In this document: in pieces, positions 1 through 8,271 of the stretch
How positions within the stretch are numbered: the first letter of the stretch is position 1
Layout of the letters: every line of letters starts with the position of its first letter
Origin: Nocardia elegans NBRC 108235
GTDB lineage: Bacteria; Actinomycetota; Actinomycetes; Mycobacteriales; Mycobacteriaceae
Assembly: GCF_001612845.1 (NCBI RefSeq)
Contig: NZ_BDBF01000029.1
Coordinates: 1 to 64,000, forward strand
Direction of reading: 5' to 3'
DNA length: 64,000 nt
Program-made: the position numbers and the translations under genes
Notes under the pieces: generated by a model
Seen by the model: only the letters and a program-made list of their open reading frames with translations
Told to the model about the DNA's origin: nothing
Database searches by the model: none

Positions 1-109
1 AGCGCCGCCGCGGACCGCGTCCGGTGTGCACCACGGGCGCCGCGGCGGCGCCGCGCAGTGCCGCCCACTCCGAAAGCAAAGGGGCGCAGACGGTACCAGG
101 CCGAGCCAT
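1..109 (-). CDS. hpnG: HpnG-like hopanoid-associated phosphorylase, N-terminal fragment
   Basis: The gene runs off the left edge, so only about 36 N-terminal codons are present. ATG is at 107-109, four bases after the squalene-hopene cyclase stop, as expected for the next gene of the operon. The visible residues (MARPGTVCAPLLSEWAALRG, then VVHTGRGPRR) match the start of nucleoside-phosphorylase-fold proteins, where a hydrophobic strand is followed by a TGxGP-type loop. In known hopanoid operons an HpnG phosphorylase, which acts on adenosylhopane, often follows shc. The call depends on position and this short match. Confidence 0.55.
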   Translation of the reverse strand, partial: MARPGTVCAPLLSEWAALRGAAAAPVVHTGRGPRRR

Positions 110-113
110 ACGG

Positions 114-2273
114 TCAGCTCCCGTCCCGACCGGCAGTACCGGTCCCGTTCGAGCGCGGGGTGTCGACGCTGCGGCCGCCGTGCGAGCCGGTCGAGGTGCT
201 GCCGCGGAGCGAGTCGGCGCCGTCCTCACCGAATGCGTCTGCGCGCGGGCGCCGCTGGACGGCCGCTCCGCCGGTTGCCGCGGACATGACCGGTGCGGAT
301 ACCGCAGCCGCGGCCACCTTCGCACCCGATGTGGACTGTCGCCGCAGGTACCGCCCCAACGCCCAGACCGGGAACACCAAGCGGTACAGGTGGTAGTTGA
401 TGTAGAAATCGCCGGGGAAGCCGGTGCCGGTGAACAGGTCCTCGTCCCAGCCGCCGTCGGGTCGCTGTGTGCGCACCAGCCAGTCGATGCCGCGGCGCAC
501 GGCGGGGGAGTCGTGTTCCTCGGCGGCCAGCAGGGCCAGCAGGGCCCACGCGGTCTGCGAGGCGGTGGAGTCGCCGCGGCCGACCCATTCCGGGTCCCGA
601 TAGGAGCGCAGATCCTCACCCCATCCGCCGTCGTCGTTCTGATGGGCCTCCAGCCAGCGCACCGCCGCGCGGATCGCCGTCGACCGCGGACTCGTACCCG
701 CCGCGACCAGCGCCGGAACCGCCGCGCCCGTGCCGTAGACGTGGTTGGCGCCCCAGCGTCCGAACCAGGAACCATCGGGCTCCTGATGGTCGAGCAGCCA
801 GCGCACACCGCGGCGGCATGCGCGATCATCGCCGCGGCCGAGGACCGCCAGCATCTCCACCACGTGCGCGGTCACATCGGCCGAAGGCGGATCGGTGACG
901 GCGCCGAAATCGCAGAACGGCAGTTTCGTCGGCAGGATCGAGGTGTTGTCGGCGTCGAAGGCGCCCCACCCGCCGTCGGCGGACTGCATGCCGACCGTCC
1001 AGCGCACCGCGCGCTCTATCGCCGCATCCAGCCGCGTGCGATCCGGATGCGAAACCTGGTGCAGCGCGATGACGATCTCGGCGGTGTCGTCGGTGTCGGG
1101 GTAGACGTCGTTGGCGAATTCGAAGGCCCAGCCCCCGGGTTCCAGATGTGGCCGGCGCACCTGCCAGTCGCCGCCGGCGGTGATCTGCTCACCCAGCAGC
1201 CAGTCGGTGGCCCGCAGCACCGCCGGATCGTCGGGCGCCACCCCGCCGTCCAGCAGCGCGGCCGTCGCCAGCGCGGTATCCCACACCGGTGACTGGCAGG
1301 CCTCGAGCCGCCGTACCTCACCGTCCGGGGTTTGTTCGCGGACGACGAATCCGTCCAGGCCCGCGATGCCCGCCCGCATCGCCGGATGATCGAGCGGATA
1401 GCCCAGCAGGTGCAGTGCCAGCAGCGAATACACCCACGGCGGCTGAATTCCGCCCCAGCCGCCGTCGGCCTCCTGGCGGGCCAGAATCCACTCCGCGGCG
1501 TGCCGCATCGCCACATCGCGCAGCGGATTCAGCGGCAGCCGAGCGTAGGTGTGCAGCACCGTGTCCACGCGCTGGAACACTCCGGCGAGGGAGGTGATCG
1601 GCGCGCGGCGGGCCGGGGGCGCGCCGGTACGCAATTCGTCGATACCGAACGGCAGCGGGCGGCGCGGCCGCAGCGTGGCGACCACGGTCAACGGCACCAC
1701 GGTCTGGCGGGCCCAGCATCCCCAGTCGTAGATGTTGAGCGGGAACCAGGACGGGAACAGCACGAGTTCGGGTGGCAGATTCGGCAGATCGTCCCAGGAC
1801 CACAAGCCGAACAGCGCCAACCAGATTCGAGTGAAGACTCGCGACGCCTCGATCCCGCCTTCGGCACGCACGAATGCGGCCGCGGCGCGCATATGCGGCG
1901 CGGCCGGGTCGTCACCGGCGAGTCGCAACGCCACCCACGCCTCGGCGGTGGTCGACAGATCGCCGGGGCCGCCGTGGAAGGTCGCCCAGGTTCCGTCGGC
2001 GCGCTGCTGTGATCGTATCCAGCGTGCCGCCGGCTCGGTCACCTCCGGGGTGGAGATGCCGAGGAACTCCCGCAGCAGCAGATCTTCGGCGTCCATCGTC
2101 ACGTTGGTCGCCAATTCGCCCTTCCACCAGCCCTGTTCGTGCTGGGACGAGCGCAGCAGCCGCACCGCCGCGTCGGTGGCCGCGCGGACCGCGCTCAGTT
2201 CGTCGGCGCCGCGCGCCGGATCGACCGCTGCCCGCCGGTTTGCTGCCGCATTGCCGGTTTGGGTGACTGTCAT
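114..2273 (-). CDS. shc: squalene-hopene cyclase
   Basis: 719 residues. It cyclises squalene to hopene or hopanol at the membrane, the committed step to hopanoids. The catalytic acid motif (DTDDTAE, about residues 392-398) corresponds to the DxDDTA motif of bacterial cyclases. Many QW repeats are visible, including QHEQGWW near residue 44, QEADGGWGG, QSADGGWGAF, QEPDGSW and QRPDGGWDEDLFTGTGFPGDF near the C-terminus. The protein exceeds the usual 630-680 residues because of a low-complexity Ser/Gly/Ala/Arg tail of about 70 residues. Start ATG at 2271-2273 lies two bases after the preceding stop, so translation is probably coupled. Last fully visible gene of the operon. Confidence 0.96.
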   Translation of the reverse strand: MTVTQTGNAAANRRAAVDPARGADELSAVRAATDAAVRLLRSSQHEQGWWKGELATNVTMDAEDLLLREFLGISTPEVTEPAARWIRSQQRADGTWATFHGGPGDLSTTAEAWVALRLAGDDPAAPHMRAAAAFVRAEGGIEASRVFTRIWLALFGLWSWDDLPNLPPELVLFPSWFPLNIYDWGCWARQTVVPLTVVATLRPRRPLPFGIDELRTGAPPARRAPITSLAGVFQRVDTVLHTYARLPLNPLRDVAMRHAAEWILARQEADGGWGGIQPPWVYSLLALHLLGYPLDHPAMRAGIAGLDGFVVREQTPDGEVRRLEACQSPVWDTALATAALLDGGVAPDDPAVLRATDWLLGEQITAGGDWQVRRPHLEPGGWAFEFANDVYPDTDDTAEIVIALHQVSHPDRTRLDAAIERAVRWTVGMQSADGGWGAFDADNTSILPTKLPFCDFGAVTDPPSADVTAHVVEMLAVLGRGDDRACRRGVRWLLDHQEPDGSWFGRWGANHVYGTGAAVPALVAAGTSPRSTAIRAAVRWLEAHQNDDGGWGEDLRSYRDPEWVGRGDSTASQTAWALLALLAAEEHDSPAVRRGIDWLVRTQRPDGGWDEDLFTGTGFPGDFYINYHLYRLVFPVWALGRYLRRQSTSGAKVAAAAVSAPVMSAATGGAAVQRRPRADAFGEDGADSLRGSTSTGSHGGRSVDTPRSNGTGTAGRDGS

Positions 2274-2275
2274 TC

Positions 2276-3292
2276 CTATGCACTCCGTTCCACGATGAAA
2301 TCCGCCAGGTCACAGAGCTCCCGGCGGTACTCGGGGGTGATGGTGACCGCGGCGAGAGCCTGCTGGGCGGTGCGCACCCGCCGCCGGGCCTCCGCGCGGG
2401 CCCAGCGCCGGCCACCGGCGGTCTCGACCATGTCGGCGGCGGCCCGCAGATCGTTCTCGCTGGGTTCGCCCGATTGGGCGAGCCACTGCGCCAGCGCCTG
2501 ACCGGCCGGGCGGCCGGATTCCACGCTCCAGGTGACCGGCAGCGACTTCTTGCGCGAACGCAGATCCGAGAACACCGGTTTGCCGGTCACCGCCGGATCG
2601 CCCCAGATGCCGAGCAGATCGTCGACGAGCTGGAAGGCGAGACCGATGTTGTCGCCGTAGGTGCGCAGCGCCGCGACCGTCGCCGGCGGCGCCCCGGCCA
2701 GCACCCCGCCGACCGCGGCACTCGCCGAGAGCAGCGCCGCGGTCTTGCCCATGGCCATGCGGATACATTCGGCGAGGGTCACGTCGTTGCGGTGTTCGAA
2801 GTCGACGTCGGCGGCCTGGCCGATGATCAGATCCTGGGTCGCCTTCCCGACCAGCCGGGCCGCCGCCACGGCGTGCGGTGAGCCGGAATCGAGCAGCACC
2901 TCGTGCGACAGCGAGAGCATCGCGTCGCCGGCCAGCACGGCGACCGGATCGCCCCACACCGCCCAGACCGTAGGCCGATGCCGGCGGGTGGCGTCGCGAT
3001 CCATCAGGTCGTCGTGCACGAGTGAGAAGTTGTGCACGAGTTCGACCGCCACCGCGCCAGGAATCCCGCACAGCTCGTCGCCGCCGGTGGCGTGAGCGGC
3101 GAGCATGGTCAGCCGCGACCGCACCGATTTGCCGCTGTCGGCGACGGCCGGACGGCCGCGTTCGTCGCAGAAACCGAGGTGATAGGCGACCACCGGCCGG
3201 ATCGCGTCGTCGAGCCGTCCGACGGCGTCGGACAGCGCCGCCCGGACGGCCTGGCCGTCGGCGTCGACCGTGGACAGGATGGTTACCGTCAT
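2276..3292 (-). CDS. polyprenyl (geranylgeranyl/farnesyl) diphosphate synthase of the hopanoid operon
   Basis: 338 residues. Condenses isopentenyl diphosphate with allylic diphosphates, and in this operon probably supplies farnesyl diphosphate for squalene. The first aspartate-rich motif is VHDDLMDRD and the second is QLVDDLLGIWGD, both typical of trans-isoprenyl diphosphate synthases. The start is the ATG at 3290-3292 (MTVTILSTVDADGQAVRA), which overlaps the upstream hpnE stop as ATGA; the open frame extends much further upstream but through hpnE. Comparable operons often carry a GGPP-synthase-like gene at this place. Chain length cannot be fixed from sequence alone. Confidence 0.9.
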   Translation of the reverse strand: MTVTILSTVDADGQAVRAALSDAVGRLDDAIRPVVAYHLGFCDERGRPAVADSGKSVRSRLTMLAAHATGGDELCGIPGAVAVELVHNFSLVHDDLMDRDATRRHRPTVWAVWGDPVAVLAGDAMLSLSHEVLLDSGSPHAVAAARLVGKATQDLIIGQAADVDFEHRNDVTLAECIRMAMGKTAALLSASAAVGGVLAGAPPATVAALRTYGDNIGLAFQLVDDLLGIWGDPAVTGKPVFSDLRSRKKSLPVTWSVESGRPAGQALAQWLAQSGEPSENDLRAAADMVETAGGRRWARAEARRRVRTAQQALAAVTITPEYRRELCDLADFIVERSA

Positions 3293-4800
3293 CTGATCAC
3301 CTCCGATATCCGCGTGCTGGGTTCGGGCAGACCGGTGCGCTCGGCGGCACCGGCGCGGGGCCGAAGCCCCGACGGATGCGAAATGATCTCGGCCGCAGCG
3401 GATTCCCCGCTGCGCACGGCGCCCTCCATGGTCGCGGGCCAGCCGGTGTCGGTCCATGCCCCGGCCAGCGCCAGGCCGGGTAACGCGGTGGCCGCGGGCG
3501 GACGCAGCCGCGCGCTGCCCGGTGCGGGCCGGAACGTCGCATGGCGTTCGCGAGTGACGAAGAAGTCGACCACCTGCGCCGTGCGGGCGGCGGGCAGCAG
3601 CTGTTCGAGGGCGGGCAGGAATTCCCGGCGCAGCTCGGCGACGGGGCGATCGACGAAGGCGTCGGCGGCCGAGACGGAGACGGCCAGATACTGCGCGCCG
3701 GCGGGGAACCGGGCAGGTGCCACCGATGTGCTCGGTGCGGCCGCCGCGGTCTCGACCGGCGCCGAACTGTCTTGTGGCCCGTCCGTGACGTCCGCGCTCC
3801 GGCGACCCGCCGTCGCGCGCAAGCCCGAGGCGTCGGTGCGGTCGAAAACCCACTGCACGACCGAGCCGACCCCCGCTCGCAGCGGCTCGTTCATTACCGG
3901 CCGGTCGTAGACCACGTGGATGTTGACGATCGGCGAACTGCCCAGGCCCGCAGCCCAATTCGCGGGCAGATCCACCGCGTCGGCGGGCAACAGCGCCTGA
4001 GCCGCGGCAGGGGGCACGGCCGAGACGACGGCGTCGGCGGCGCAGTCGCCGTCCCGGGTGGACACCGCCCACCCGTTCGCTACTCGCCGGACGGCCGTGA
4101 CTCGCTCGTGGACGACCGTGACGCCGGCTGCGGTGAGGGCGGTCCGCGCGGCCTCACCGTGCAACTGCCGCAACGGGATCCGCGACCACCCGATATCGGC
4201 AGCATCGGCATCGGTGAGCAGGCCGATCCGGAAGACGGTCGCGGCCAGCGCCAGCGATACGTCGTCGGCGCGCGCGTTGAGCGTGGCGATGCCGACCAGA
4301 TCCCACAGACTGTCCACGGCGTCGCGATCCTGGCCGTGCGCACGCAACCAGTCCCCGAAACTGGTGGCGTCCGTCCGTGGATCGGCGGGATCGACCGCCC
4401 GCAGAGCCGATGCGGCCCGGACGAACCGCACGCGCGCGCCCTGCGACAACCACGGATAGCGCAGCAGCGCCCAGCTCAGATGCAACGGTGCCGGCAACGG
4501 CAGCCGCCGCAACCTGCTCGCGCGGCCACCGCCGGAGACGGGGATGTCCAAGCGCGGTTGCAGGTGCACCGCATCCCGCATGCCGAGCCGATCCAGTAGT
4601 GCGAGATAGCGGTCGCAGCACCGCAGGAAGACGTGTTGTCCGTTGTCGATCCACAGATCGCCACGGGGAAACGAATGCGTCAGCCCGCCCAGCCAGGGCC
4701 GGGATTCATACAGCCGCACCGCATATCCGGCGTCCGCGCAGCGCAGGGCCGCGGTGATCCCCGCGAGCCCGCCGCCCACCACGGCCACCCGCGCCGTCAT
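3289..4800 (-). CDS. hpnE: hydroxysqualene dehydroxylase (squalene-associated FAD-dependent desaturase)
   Basis: 503 residues. FAD-dependent amine-oxidase/desaturase fold enzyme that reduces hydroxysqualene to squalene, the last of three HpnC/D/E steps. The N-terminus carries the dinucleotide-binding motif VAVVGGGLAGITAALRCADA followed by an acidic residue (YES). ATG at 4798-4800 overlaps the hpnD stop by 4 bp and its own stop overlaps the next gene by 4 bp. Residues about 322-357 form an Ala/Ser/Thr-rich stretch that looks like an insertion within the substrate domain. Context with hpnC and hpnD makes HpnE much more likely than a carotenoid desaturase. Confidence 0.92.
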   Translation of the reverse strand: MTARVAVVGGGLAGITAALRCADAGYAVRLYESRPWLGGLTHSFPRGDLWIDNGQHVFLRCCDRYLALLDRLGMRDAVHLQPRLDIPVSGGGRASRLRRLPLPAPLHLSWALLRYPWLSQGARVRFVRAASALRAVDPADPRTDATSFGDWLRAHGQDRDAVDSLWDLVGIATLNARADDVSLALAATVFRIGLLTDADAADIGWSRIPLRQLHGEAARTALTAAGVTVVHERVTAVRRVANGWAVSTRDGDCAADAVVSAVPPAAAQALLPADAVDLPANWAAGLGSSPIVNIHVVYDRPVMNEPLRAGVGSVVQWVFDRTDASGLRATAGRRSADVTDGPQDSSAPVETAAAAPSTSVAPARFPAGAQYLAVSVSAADAFVDRPVAELRREFLPALEQLLPAARTAQVVDFFVTRERHATFRPAPGSARLRPPAATALPGLALAGAWTDTGWPATMEGAVRSGESAAAEIISHPSGLRPRAGAAERTGLPEPSTRISEVIR

Positions 4801-5705
4801 CGCGGGCCCCACCCGAATGCCGTCATCGAGTACTGCAGCAGGGCGCCGGAGGCGACGCGGGTCTTCTCCCGTGCGCTCAACGACAGCCGCCGGTCGTAGA
4901 CGGCCACCGGATTGGCGCGGATGCGCTCGTTGAGCCGCCGGTAGATGCCCGCCATCGCCGCGCAGCAGGCGGCACTGCGGCCGTCCAGATGCGGAATCAG
5001 CCGCAGTCCCAGGCAATACCAGTTCTCGGCGCGTTCGGCGCCGGTGCGGATCAGCGCGGCCAGTCCGCCGTTGGGATCGTCGAGCGCCCCACCGGCGTCG
5101 AGTTCGAGCCGGACGCCGAAGCGCAGCAGCTCGTCCCGGGGCAGATAGACCCGGCCGTTGCCGAGGTCCTCGCGGATATCACGCAGAATGTTGGTCTGCT
5201 GCAACGCGATTCCCAGCTGATCGGCATACAGCGGCGCGCACGGATCACCGCCGGAGCCGAAGATCGACAGGCACAGGCGGCCCACCGCCCCGGCCACGCA
5301 CCGGCAGTAGTGGGTCAACTCGTCGAAGTCGGTGTAGGTGACGCCGTCGACATCGGCCTGCACGCCGTCGATCAGTTCGCCGAACGCGCCCAGCGGCACC
5401 GGATAGCGCCGCGCGGTGTCGGCGACGGCGAACAGCACCGGATCATCGGTGCCGGAGCCGCCGGTGACCTTGTCCAATTCCTTGCGCAACAGGGTCAGCG
5501 CCTCGGTTTTGGCGGCCGGTTCGCCCTGCTCGTCACCGATATCGTCGATGCGGCGGGCCAGCGCGTAGAGCGCGCACAGCGCCGTGCGCTTCTCCGGGGG
5601 CAGCAGCCGGATGCCGTAGTAGAAGTTCTTGGCCTCGGTGCGGGTGATCCGTTCACAGGTTTCGTAGGCCGCCGCGGTGGTCGGCCCGGTCGCGATGATG
5701 CTCAC
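4797..5705 (-). CDS. hpnD: presqualene diphosphate synthase
   Basis: 302 residues, trans-isoprenyl diphosphate synthase (head-to-head) fold. Joins two farnesyl diphosphates into presqualene diphosphate. The two Asp-rich motifs are visible: RRIDDIGDE near residue 50 and NILRDIREDLGNGRVYLP in the second half. The GTG at 5703-5705 (SIIATGPTTAAAYETCE) is chosen as start because it overlaps the hpnC stop by 4 bp, matching the other junctions. Two related synthases in tandem followed by an HpnE-type desaturase is the classical hopanoid squalene module. Confidence 0.93.
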   Translation of the reverse strand: MSIIATGPTTAAAYETCERITRTEAKNFYYGIRLLPPEKRTALCALYALARRIDDIGDEQGEPAAKTEALTLLRKELDKVTGGSGTDDPVLFAVADTARRYPVPLGAFGELIDGVQADVDGVTYTDFDELTHYCRCVAGAVGRLCLSIFGSGGDPCAPLYADQLGIALQQTNILRDIREDLGNGRVYLPRDELLRFGVRLELDAGGALDDPNGGLAALIRTGAERAENWYCLGLRLIPHLDGRSAACCAAMAGIYRRLNERIRANPVAVYDRRLSLSAREKTRVASGALLQYSMTAFGWGPR

Positions 5706-6556
5706 TGCGGCACCACCGTGGCCTTGCCGAGCAGCGTGACCATCGAGGCCACGGTGTCGACGTGGCGGGGCCGCACCGGCTGGGTCCACACGTCGCCCTC
5801 GGCCGCGCGCAGCGCCCGCGCGGTCGCGCATCCGCCCGCGAGATATCCCGCGACCGCGAGCCGGGCCCACCCGGTGAGCCGGGCGACCAGCGGAGCTCCT
5901 TCGCCGAGCATCGCTTCGCAGCGTTCGACCTGGGTCAGGACCACCGCCCGGCATGCCGGATCACCCGGTCCGCCGGTGGCCAACGCCGCTTCCGGCACCC
6001 CGGCCGCGGCCAGATCGTCCTGCGGCAGGTAGATGCGTCCGGCCGCGTGGTCCTCGGCGACGTCCTGGCAGTGCTCGAGCACCTGCAGTGCCGAACACAC
6101 CCGATCCGACAGTGCCAGCGTGTCCGGCGTGGACTGGTCGAAGACCGCCAGGACCAGGCGGCCCACCGGATTCGCCGACAGCCGGCAGTAGCCCAGCAGA
6201 TCCTCGAAGGTGGCGTAGCGGCCGACGCGTTGATCGAGCAGATTGGCCTCGATCAACTCCTGGAACGCCTGCTGCGGCAGATCGCACGCCGCCACGGTGG
6301 GGGCGAGCATCTGGAGCACCGGATCGTCGGGCGTGCGACCCTGGTAGAGACAGGCGAGGTCGGCACGCAGCGTCAGCAGTTGCGACACACGATCGCCGGG
6401 GGCTTCGTCGCCGACCTGGTCGATTAACCTGGTGGCTGCGTAGACCGCGTGCAGGTGTCGGCGTGGTTCGCGCGGCAACCACCGCAGCGCGACGGGAAAG
6501 TTCTCTTCCTTTTCACGGGCCCGCAGCCAGCGGGCCGGGGCTGTCGCTGCGTCCAT
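5702..6556 (-). CDS. hpnC: hydroxysqualene synthase
   Basis: 284 residues, same fold as HpnD. Converts presqualene diphosphate to hydroxysqualene. The first Asp-rich motif appears as RLIDQVGDE and the second as EHCQDVAEDHAAGRIYLP, both in the diverged form usual for HpnC. ATG at 6554-6556 begins MDAATAPARWLRAREKEENF, the conserved N-terminal helix in which ENFPVA is typical. It is the first gene of the operon. About 100 bp separates it from the divergent PucR-type gene, so the operon promoter and a regulator site probably lie at 6557-6660. Confidence 0.92.
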   Translation of the reverse strand: MDAATAPARWLRAREKEENFPVALRWLPREPRRHLHAVYAATRLIDQVGDEAPGDRVSQLLTLRADLACLYQGRTPDDPVLQMLAPTVAACDLPQQAFQELIEANLLDQRVGRYATFEDLLGYCRLSANPVGRLVLAVFDQSTPDTLALSDRVCSALQVLEHCQDVAEDHAAGRIYLPQDDLAAAGVPEAALATGGPGDPACRAVVLTQVERCEAMLGEGAPLVARLTGWARLAVAGYLAGGCATARALRAAEGDVWTQPVRPRHVDTVASMVTLLGKATVVPQ

Positions 6557-6613
6557 GATTCGATGGTGAACGCAACACAGGGCTCAAATCTTCAACCGTC
6601 GAGGTGATTCCGG

Positions 6614-6641
6614 TTGGTGTTTTTTGTATCCGGAAGATAAT
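6614..6641 (+). promoter_or_regulatory. candidate sigma70-type promoter of the PucR-type gene
   Basis: TTGGTG (6614-6619) and GATAAT (6636-6641) are separated by 16 bases in an unusually AT-rich pocket (a run of six T). The -10 is one base from consensus. The expected start point, near 6648, would leave an untranslated leader of only about 13 bases before the ATG at 6661. A separate inverted repeat TTCCGG...CCGGAA (6608-6613 and 6630-6635) brackets the spacer. Confidence 0.45.
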
Positions 6642-6660
6642 CGAGTCGGAAAGGACTCGA
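6641..6660. promoter_or_regulatory. perfect 7+6+7 dyad between promoter and start codon
   Basis: TCGAGTC (6641-6647) and GACTCGA (6654-6660) are exact inverted repeats around GGAAAG. The Shine-Dalgarno-like AAAGGA lies in the loop and first stem bases, and the right arm abuts the ATG at 6661. As DNA it could be an operator for the divergent PucR regulator; as RNA it could control access to the ribosome site. Only the symmetry is seen; the role is inferred. Confidence 0.5.
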
Positions 6661-7878
6661 ATGAGCGATTCCCATAATGAAATTCCGATAACACCGGAGG
6701 CATTGGAGCAGCTTTCGGAGGAACTCGACGCTAGGATGCCCGATCTCCTGGACGAGGTCCGTGATCTGCTCGCCGCGGAGTGGCCCGACTACGCGCGCTA
6801 TCTCGACGACCATCGCCCGGAGGTCGCCGAGGTCGGGGTGTTGTTCGTTCATCGGCTCCTGGACCTGGCTGAACACGGCCCCCGCACAGGCGATTCCGCT
6901 GGTGAGGGCGTCCCGCCGCCGACGCAGCTGGTCTTCGAACAGGTGGGCCGCCAGCAACTGCACGACGGCGCGGACCTGTCCGATCTGCTCGGCGCCTACC
7001 AGGTCGGCGCCCGCGCGGCCTGGCATCACGTCGCGGAAACGGCGCTGAAACTCGATCTCGGACCGGAGGTGCTCGCGGTGCTGGCGGAGGCCGTTTTCGC
7101 CTTCGTCGACGAATTCTCCGCGGCCTCCGCGCACGGTTATGTGCTCGAACAGTCCGCCTCCAGTGCGGCCCGGGAACGGCACCGCGAGGAATTGGCGGAA
7201 ATGTTGCTTTCCGGCCGTTCCGACACGGTCGGAATCCGGCTGGCCGCCGAACGCGCGGGCTGGCAGTTGCCCCCCGAGGTCGCGGTGGTGCTCGCCGATC
7301 CGGCCGACGCGCGGTCCTGCGGCGTGGTGGAACATCTGGGCGGTCACTGCCTGCCGATCCGGCGTGACGACGCGGTCGGGGCGATCGTGCCCAGTCCGAT
7401 GCTGGGTGGGCGGATCACCCGGCTGATCGCCGCGCTGCGGGGCTGTGACGCGGTGATCGGTCATCCGCTCACCTTGGACCTGCTGCCGACCGGTATGCGG
7501 ATCGCCCGCACCGCGCTGCGGTTGCGCAAGGCCGGCGTGCTGTCCGGGTCGCCGGTGGTGGTCGCCGACGAACTCGACACCATCATCGCCAACCGCGACG
7601 AATGGCTGCTGGAAACGCTGCGTGCCCAAGTGCTGCAACCACTTCGGGAACTGCCCGATGGTAAGCGCGACCGGCTGGTCGAAACGCTGCGCAGCTGGCT
7701 CTGGAACATGGGCGACCGGCACGCGGTCGCCGACGATCTGCACATTCACCCGCAGACCGTGCGCTACCGCATGGACCGGCTGCACGACCTGCTCGGCGAG
7801 CGCCTGGATTCGCCGCGCGAGCGGGCCCGGATGTATCTGGCGCTGGTCTGGGATCAGCCGCACGGACGCGCCGGTTGA
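6661..7878 (+). CDS. PucR-type transcriptional regulator
   Basis: 405 residues from the ATG at 6661, chosen because AAAGGA lies 5 bases upstream; an in-frame start at 6604 would read through the promoter. The C-terminal 60 residues form a PucR/CdaR-type helix-turn-helix (WNMGDRHAVADDLHIHPQTVRYRMDRLHDLLGE, written here as separate parts: WNMGDRHAVADDLH then IHPQTVRYRMDRLHDLLGE). The N-terminal half is acidic and helical, with no recognised ligand domain. Divergent placement from hpnC makes it a candidate regulator of the hopanoid operon, but regulators of this family are common and the target is inferred only from position. Confidence 0.85.
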   Translation: MSDSHNEIPITPEALEQLSEELDARMPDLLDEVRDLLAAEWPDYARYLDDHRPEVAEVGVLFVHRLLDLAEHGPRTGDSAGEGVPPPTQLVFEQVGRQQLHDGADLSDLLGAYQVGARAAWHHVAETALKLDLGPEVLAVLAEAVFAFVDEFSAASAHGYVLEQSASSAARERHREELAEMLLSGRSDTVGIRLAAERAGWQLPPEVAVVLADPADARSCGVVEHLGGHCLPIRRDDAVGAIVPSPMLGGRITRLIAALRGCDAVIGHPLTLDLLPTGMRIARTALRLRKAGVLSGSPVVVADELDTIIANRDEWLLETLRAQVLQPLRELPDGKRDRLVETLRSWLWNMGDRHAVADDLHIHPQTVRYRMDRLHDLLGERLDSPRERARMYLALVWDQPHGRAG

Positions 7879-7883
7879 GTCCG

Positions 7884-7905
7884 CGATACCGGCGGTATCC
7901 GCGAG
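7884..7905. terminator. hairpin between convergent genes
   Basis: GATACC and GGTATC form a 6-bp stem around a 3-base loop, extended by three more pairs after a one-base bulge. It lies in the 30 bp between the PucR-type gene and the convergent crcB gene. No T-run is present, as is usual in high-GC actinobacteria. Confidence 0.35.
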
Positions 7906-7908
7906 ATC

Positions 7909-8271
7909 TCAGCCGACCAGCGCGTGCGTCACGGCATAGCCGAGCAGCGCGGCGCCGAGTCCGGCGATCACGCTGATCACCACGTTCATCGCGGCGTAGA
8001 ACACGGAGCGCTGTTCGAGCAGCCGGATGGTCTCGTAACCGAAGGTGCTGTAGGTGGTGAGCGCCCCGCAGAATCCGGTGCCGGCGAACGCCAGCACCGG
8101 ACTGCCGGCCGCACCGCCGGTGAGCCCGCCCAGGATCAGGCAGCCGACGATGTTGACCGTCAGCGTGCCCCAGGGAAACAGACTGTCGTGGCGTCTCTGG
8201 ACGAACCGATCGGTGAGGTAGCGGGCCGGGGCGCCGAGCACCGCACCGGCGAAGACCAGGACGACGGTCAT
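7909..8271 (-). CDS. crcB: fluoride ion channel CrcB/Fluc, second subunit
   Basis: 120 residues, four transmembrane helices. Exports fluoride across the cytoplasmic membrane. Family marks include the GAPARYLTDRFV N-terminal region, FPWGTLTVNIVGC in helix 2 and the FCGALTTYSTFGYE stretch holding the TTxSTF pore motif. ATG at 8269-8271 overlaps the stop of the upstream crcB copy as ATGA. Two adjacent crcB genes commonly encode the two halves of an antiparallel heterodimer. Confidence 0.93.
   Translation of the reverse strand: MTVVLVFAGAVLGAPARYLTDRFVQRRHDSLFPWGTLTVNIVGCLILGGLTGGAAGSPVLAFAGTGFCGALTTYSTFGYETIRLLEQRSVFYAAMNVVISVIAGLGAALLGYAVTHALVG

Noticed and set aside
24..1292. 422-codon plus-strand frame opposite squalene-hopene cyclase
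   Set aside because: Shadow of the cyclase; the cyclase is unambiguous by QW repeats and DTDD.
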